Source of the DNA: JBFHDX01 sp041584475
GTDB lineage: Bacteria; Pseudomonadota; Alphaproteobacteria; UBA8366; JADFVY01
Length of the DNA stretch: 64,000 nucleotides
Direction of reading: 5' to 3'
Assembly: GCA_041584475.1 (NCBI GenBank)
Contig: JBFHDX010000007.1
Span: forward strand, 1 to 64,000
In this document: positions 61,811 to 64,000 of the stretch, one piece after another
Layout of the letters: each line of letters opens with the position of its first letter
Numbering within the stretch: position 1 is the stretch's first letter
The notes under the pieces: model-generated
Seen by the model: the letters and a program-made list of their open reading frames with translations, nothing else
Database searches by the model: none
What the model was told of the DNA's origin: nothing
Position numbers and translations under genes: made by a program

Positions 61811-62614
61811 TCAAACCGCATCCCGCAGGATCTTGACGAATTCCGCGTGCAGCCGGTCGTTGGCGGCAAGGATCGACGGCGACTCGAGGCGGTGGGCCGC
61901 GCCGTCGATCTCGGTCACGTAGCCGCCCGCCTCGCGCACGAGGACGACGCCCGCCGCGAAGTCCCACGGGTTCAACGCGCTCTCCCAGAAGCCGTCGTAG
62001 CGGCCGGCCGCGACGTAGGCGATGTCGAGCGCCGCCGAGCCCCAGCGCCGCACGCCGGACGTATGGCGCATGGCGCTGGCGAGCTGGGCGATGAAGGTCC
62101 GGTGACCGTCGCCCTCCTGGTGGCCGAGGAACGGGATGCCGGTGGCGAGCAGCGCGTCGGCGAGCCGGCTGCGCCCCGAGACGCGCAGACGGCGGTCGTT
62201 GAGAAAAGCGCCGACGCCCTTTTCCGCCCAGAACACCTCGTCCTTGACCGGGTCGTAGACGACGCCGGCGATGATTTCCCCGGCGCGTTCGAGCCCGATC
62301 GACACGGCGAAATGCGGCAGCCCGTGCAGGAAGTTCGTCGTTCCGTCGAGCGGGTCGACGATCCAGCGGTGCTCGCTGTCGCTGCCCTCGACCGCTCCGC
62401 CTTCCTCCATCAGCAGGCCGAAAGCCGGGCGCACCTTGGTCAGCTCCTGGCGGACGATGCGCTCCGCCTTCATGTCGGCGGTGGAGACGAAATCCGCGGG
62501 TCCCTTGCGGCTGACCTGCAGCTGCTCGACCTCGCCGAAATCGCGGATCAGCGCGCGGCCGGCCTTCTCGGCGGCGCGCACCATGACGTTGATGTTGGCC
62601 GATCGCAGGGGCAT
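61811..62614 (-). CDS. Inositol monophosphatase family protein
   Basis: A 267-residue Mg-dependent phosphatase of the SuhB/IMPase family. Metal-site motifs are MEEGGAVEG (Glu), WIVDPLDGTTNFLHG (about residue 85) and the C-terminal NPWDFAAGVVLVREAGG. It may act on inositol phosphate, or related sugars such as histidinol phosphate, or have a ribosome-linked role as for SuhB. It is 39 bases downstream of efp on the same strand. Confidence 0.92.
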   Translation of the reverse strand: MPLRSANINVMVRAAEKAGRALIRDFGEVEQLQVSRKGPADFVSTADMKAERIVRQELTKVRPAFGLLMEEGGAVEGSDSEHRWIVDPLDGTTNFLHGLPHFAVSIGLERAGEIIAGVVYDPVKDEVFWAEKGVGAFLNDRRLRVSGRSRLADALLATGIPFLGHQEGDGHRTFIAQLASAMRHTSGVRRWGSAALDIAYVAAGRYDGFWESALNPWDFAAGVVLVREAGGYVTEIDGAAHRLESPSILAANDRLHAEFVKILRDAV

Positions 62615-62652
62615 GCGGGCTCCAATACGCTGTGCGAGTTGTGCGGCGCCGC

Positions 62653-63222
62653 TCAGTCGCGCGCCCGCTCGACGTAGCTTGCGTCTGCGGTGTTGACGAC
62701 GATGCGGGTCCCGGATTCGATGTGCGGCGGCACCATGACGCGCACGCCGTTCTCAAGCAGCGCCGGCTTGTACGACGACGCCGCGGTCTGGCCCTTGACC
62801 ACCGGGTCCGCCTCGACGATGCGCATCGTCACCGTCTCGGGCAGCTCGACGCCGATCGGCGACTCCTCGTAGGACTCGATCGTCACGGTCATGCCGTCCT
62901 GCAGGAACCGCGCGGCCTCCTCGCCGATCAGGTCGACGTTCAGCGTGATCTGCTCGTAGGTGTCGCTGTCCATGAAGGTGTAGTCGTCGCCGTCGGAGAA
63001 CAGGAACTGGTATTGCTTCTGGTCGAGCCGCACGCGCTCGACCGTCTCCGACGAGCGGAACCGCTCGTTCAGCTTGGTGCCGTCACGGATGTCCTTGAGC
63101 TCGACCTGCAGGTAGGCGCCGCCCTTGCCGGGCTGGGTGTGCTGGATTTTCGTCGCGCGCCACAGCCGGCCCTGGTGCTCGATGATGTTGCCGGGGCGGA
63201 TCGCGTTGCCGTTGATCTTCAT
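62653..63222 (-). CDS. efp: Translation elongation factor P
   Basis: A 189-residue EF-P, rescues ribosomes stalled at polyproline. The three OB/KOW domains are complete. The modification loop is [14 protein letters not shown] with Lys near residue 34, which in many alphaproteobacteria is beta-lysylated by EpmA; the modification gene is not in this window. The C-terminus ends [18 protein letters not shown]. It leads the efp-IMPase pair and is preceded by thiE. Confidence 0.97.
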   Translation of the reverse strand: MKINGNAIRPGNIIEHQGRLWRATKIQHTQPGKGGAYLQVELKDIRDGTKLNERFRSSETVERVRLDQKQYQFLFSDGDDYTFMDSDTYEQITLNVDLIGEEAARFLQDGMTVTIESYEESPIGVELPETVTMRIVEADPVVKGQTAASSYKPALLENGVRVMVPPHIESGTRIVVNTADASYVERARD

Positions 63223-63282
63223 GACCTGATGAAACCGCGTGGTGTCGGGAAGGGCGGCGCGGTTATAGCGGCTGCGTCGGGC

Positions 63283-63921
63283 CTACGCAACGCCGGCGAT
63301 GACGTCGTTGAAGGCGCGCACCGCGGCGCCCGGCCCCTCGGCATGGTCCCAGACCGCCGAGACGACGGCGATGAAGTCAGCGCCGGCCTCGACGAGCACG
63401 CGGCAGTTCTCCACCGTGATCCCGCCGATGGCGACGCAGGGCACCTCCATCAGCTCGCTCCACCAGGTCAGGATCTCCGGCTCGGCGCGCGTCTTCGGCG
63501 CCTTGGTGCCGGTCGGGAAGAAGGCGCCGAACGCGACGTAGTCGGCGCCCTGCTCGGCGGCGACCATGGCGAGGTGGCGCGAGTCGTGGCAGGTCACGCC
63601 GACGATGGCGTCGCGCCCGACGATGCGGCGCGCCTCGGCGTAAGTCACGTCCTCCTGGCCGATATGGACGCCGTCGCAGCCGGTTTCGGCGGCGAGGTCC
63701 GGGCGGTCGTTCATCAGGAAGGCGACGCCGCGCTGCTGCGCCAGCGGGCGCAACGCGTCCGCCGCGCGGCGGATCTCGTCGTCGGAGGCGTCCTTGAGGC
63801 GCAGCTGCACGCAGGCGACGTCGCCGGCGTCGAGCGCCTCGGCCAGCCCGTCGCGGAACGGCGCCGGGTCGAGCGCCGGCGGCGTGATCAGGTAGAGCCG
63901 GCAGCGCGTGCGCCCGGTCAT
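63283..63921 (-). CDS. thiE: Thiamine-phosphate synthase
   Basis: A 212-residue TIM-barrel enzyme that joins HMP-PP with HET-P to make thiamine phosphate. Motifs: CRLYLITPP at the start, [39 protein letters not shown], the phosphate-binding FFPTGTKAP and [12 protein letters not shown]. It overlaps the gene upstream as ATGA, so both are translationally coupled. No TPP riboswitch is visible because the operon start is off the window. Confidence 0.95.
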   Translation of the reverse strand: MTGRTRCRLYLITPPALDPAPFRDGLAEALDAGDVACVQLRLKDASDDEIRRAADALRPLAQQRGVAFLMNDRPDLAAETGCDGVHIGQEDVTYAEARRIVGRDAIVGVTCHDSRHLAMVAAEQGADYVAFGAFFPTGTKAPKTRAEPEILTWWSELMEVPCVAIGGITVENCRVLVEAGADFIAVVSAVWDHAEGPGAAVRAFNDVIAGVA

Positions 63922-64000
63922 GCGATGTGCCCCTCGAGCCAGTCGCGGCAGGCCGCGGCGGGGTTGCCGGCGACGCCCTGCAGGTCGAGCGCCTCGGGCC
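63918..64000 (-). CDS. C-terminal end of an unidentified gene upstream of thiE
   Basis: The last 26 codons of a minus-strand gene running off the right edge. They read ...[19 protein letters not shown] then WLEGHIA before TGA. The stop overlaps the thiE start by four bases (ATGA). Too little is present to assign it; a sugar-phosphate aldolase is common at this place in relatives, but that is only a guess. Confidence 0.55.
   Translation of the reverse strand, partial: PEALDLQGVAGNPAAACRDWLEGHIA

Overview
The window is very GC-rich chromosomal DNA from an alphaproteobacterium, most likely of the Rhodospirillales or a neighbouring order. Markers of the class are the cell-cycle genes trcR (DUF1013) and rcdA (DUF1465), a DUF1192 gene, a three-gene proton-translocating transhydrogenase (pntAA-pntAB-pntB), COQ9, a fused indolepyruvate oxidoreductase, and several CtrA-type boxes (TTAA-N7-TTAA). 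It is mostly core chromosome. I see no prophage, CRISPR array, rRNA, tRNA or complete insertion sequence.

Layout. 0-13 kb: peptide-binding protein, DedA-PAP2-LssY fusion, MFS exporter, indolepyruvate oxidoreductase, BON lipoprotein, long-chain acyl-CoA ligase. 13-20 kb: M3 peptidase, hydrolase, SUFU protein, UbiB-like kinase, DUF4375 protein, DHA2 exporter. 20-23 kb: an operon of an unrecognised multi-span membrane protein and a von Willebrand A lipoprotein behind a perfect CtrA box. 23-26.7 kb: purEK, COQ9, peptide deformylase, S21, VOC protein. 27-34 kb: a periplasmic haem-type protein with a chemoreceptor behind sigma-54 and CtrA-type sites, then a BisC-like molybdoenzyme and a DUF3179 protein. 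34-41 kb: transhydrogenase, DUF6522, phosphofructokinase between two DUF465 genes. 41-49 kb: acyl-CoA synthetase, second chemoreceptor with its own CtrA box, propionyl-CoA synthetase, SDR. 49-52.4 kb: trcR, DUF1192, a strong small-RNA candidate, thioesterase, Hsp20 behind a heat-shock promoter, rcdA, L31. 52.6-58 kb: ABC exporter and a luxR-luxI-small ORF-P450 cluster. 58-64 kb: TolQ/MotA-like and OmpA-like envelope operon, inositol phosphatase, EF-P, ThiE, and the end of one more gene.

Two themes stand out. First, CtrA-like boxes lie in front of both chemoreceptor loci and the membrane/VWA operon, with weaker ones at the small RNA and elsewhere. This suggests that motility and envelope functions are tied to the cell cycle. 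Second, a small palindromic repeat family (six copies) sits in CTAG sites that serve as stop codons of neighbouring genes. The quorum-sensing P450 cluster, with a palindromic operator in front of luxI, is the best candidate for an uncharacterised signalling or biosynthetic unit.
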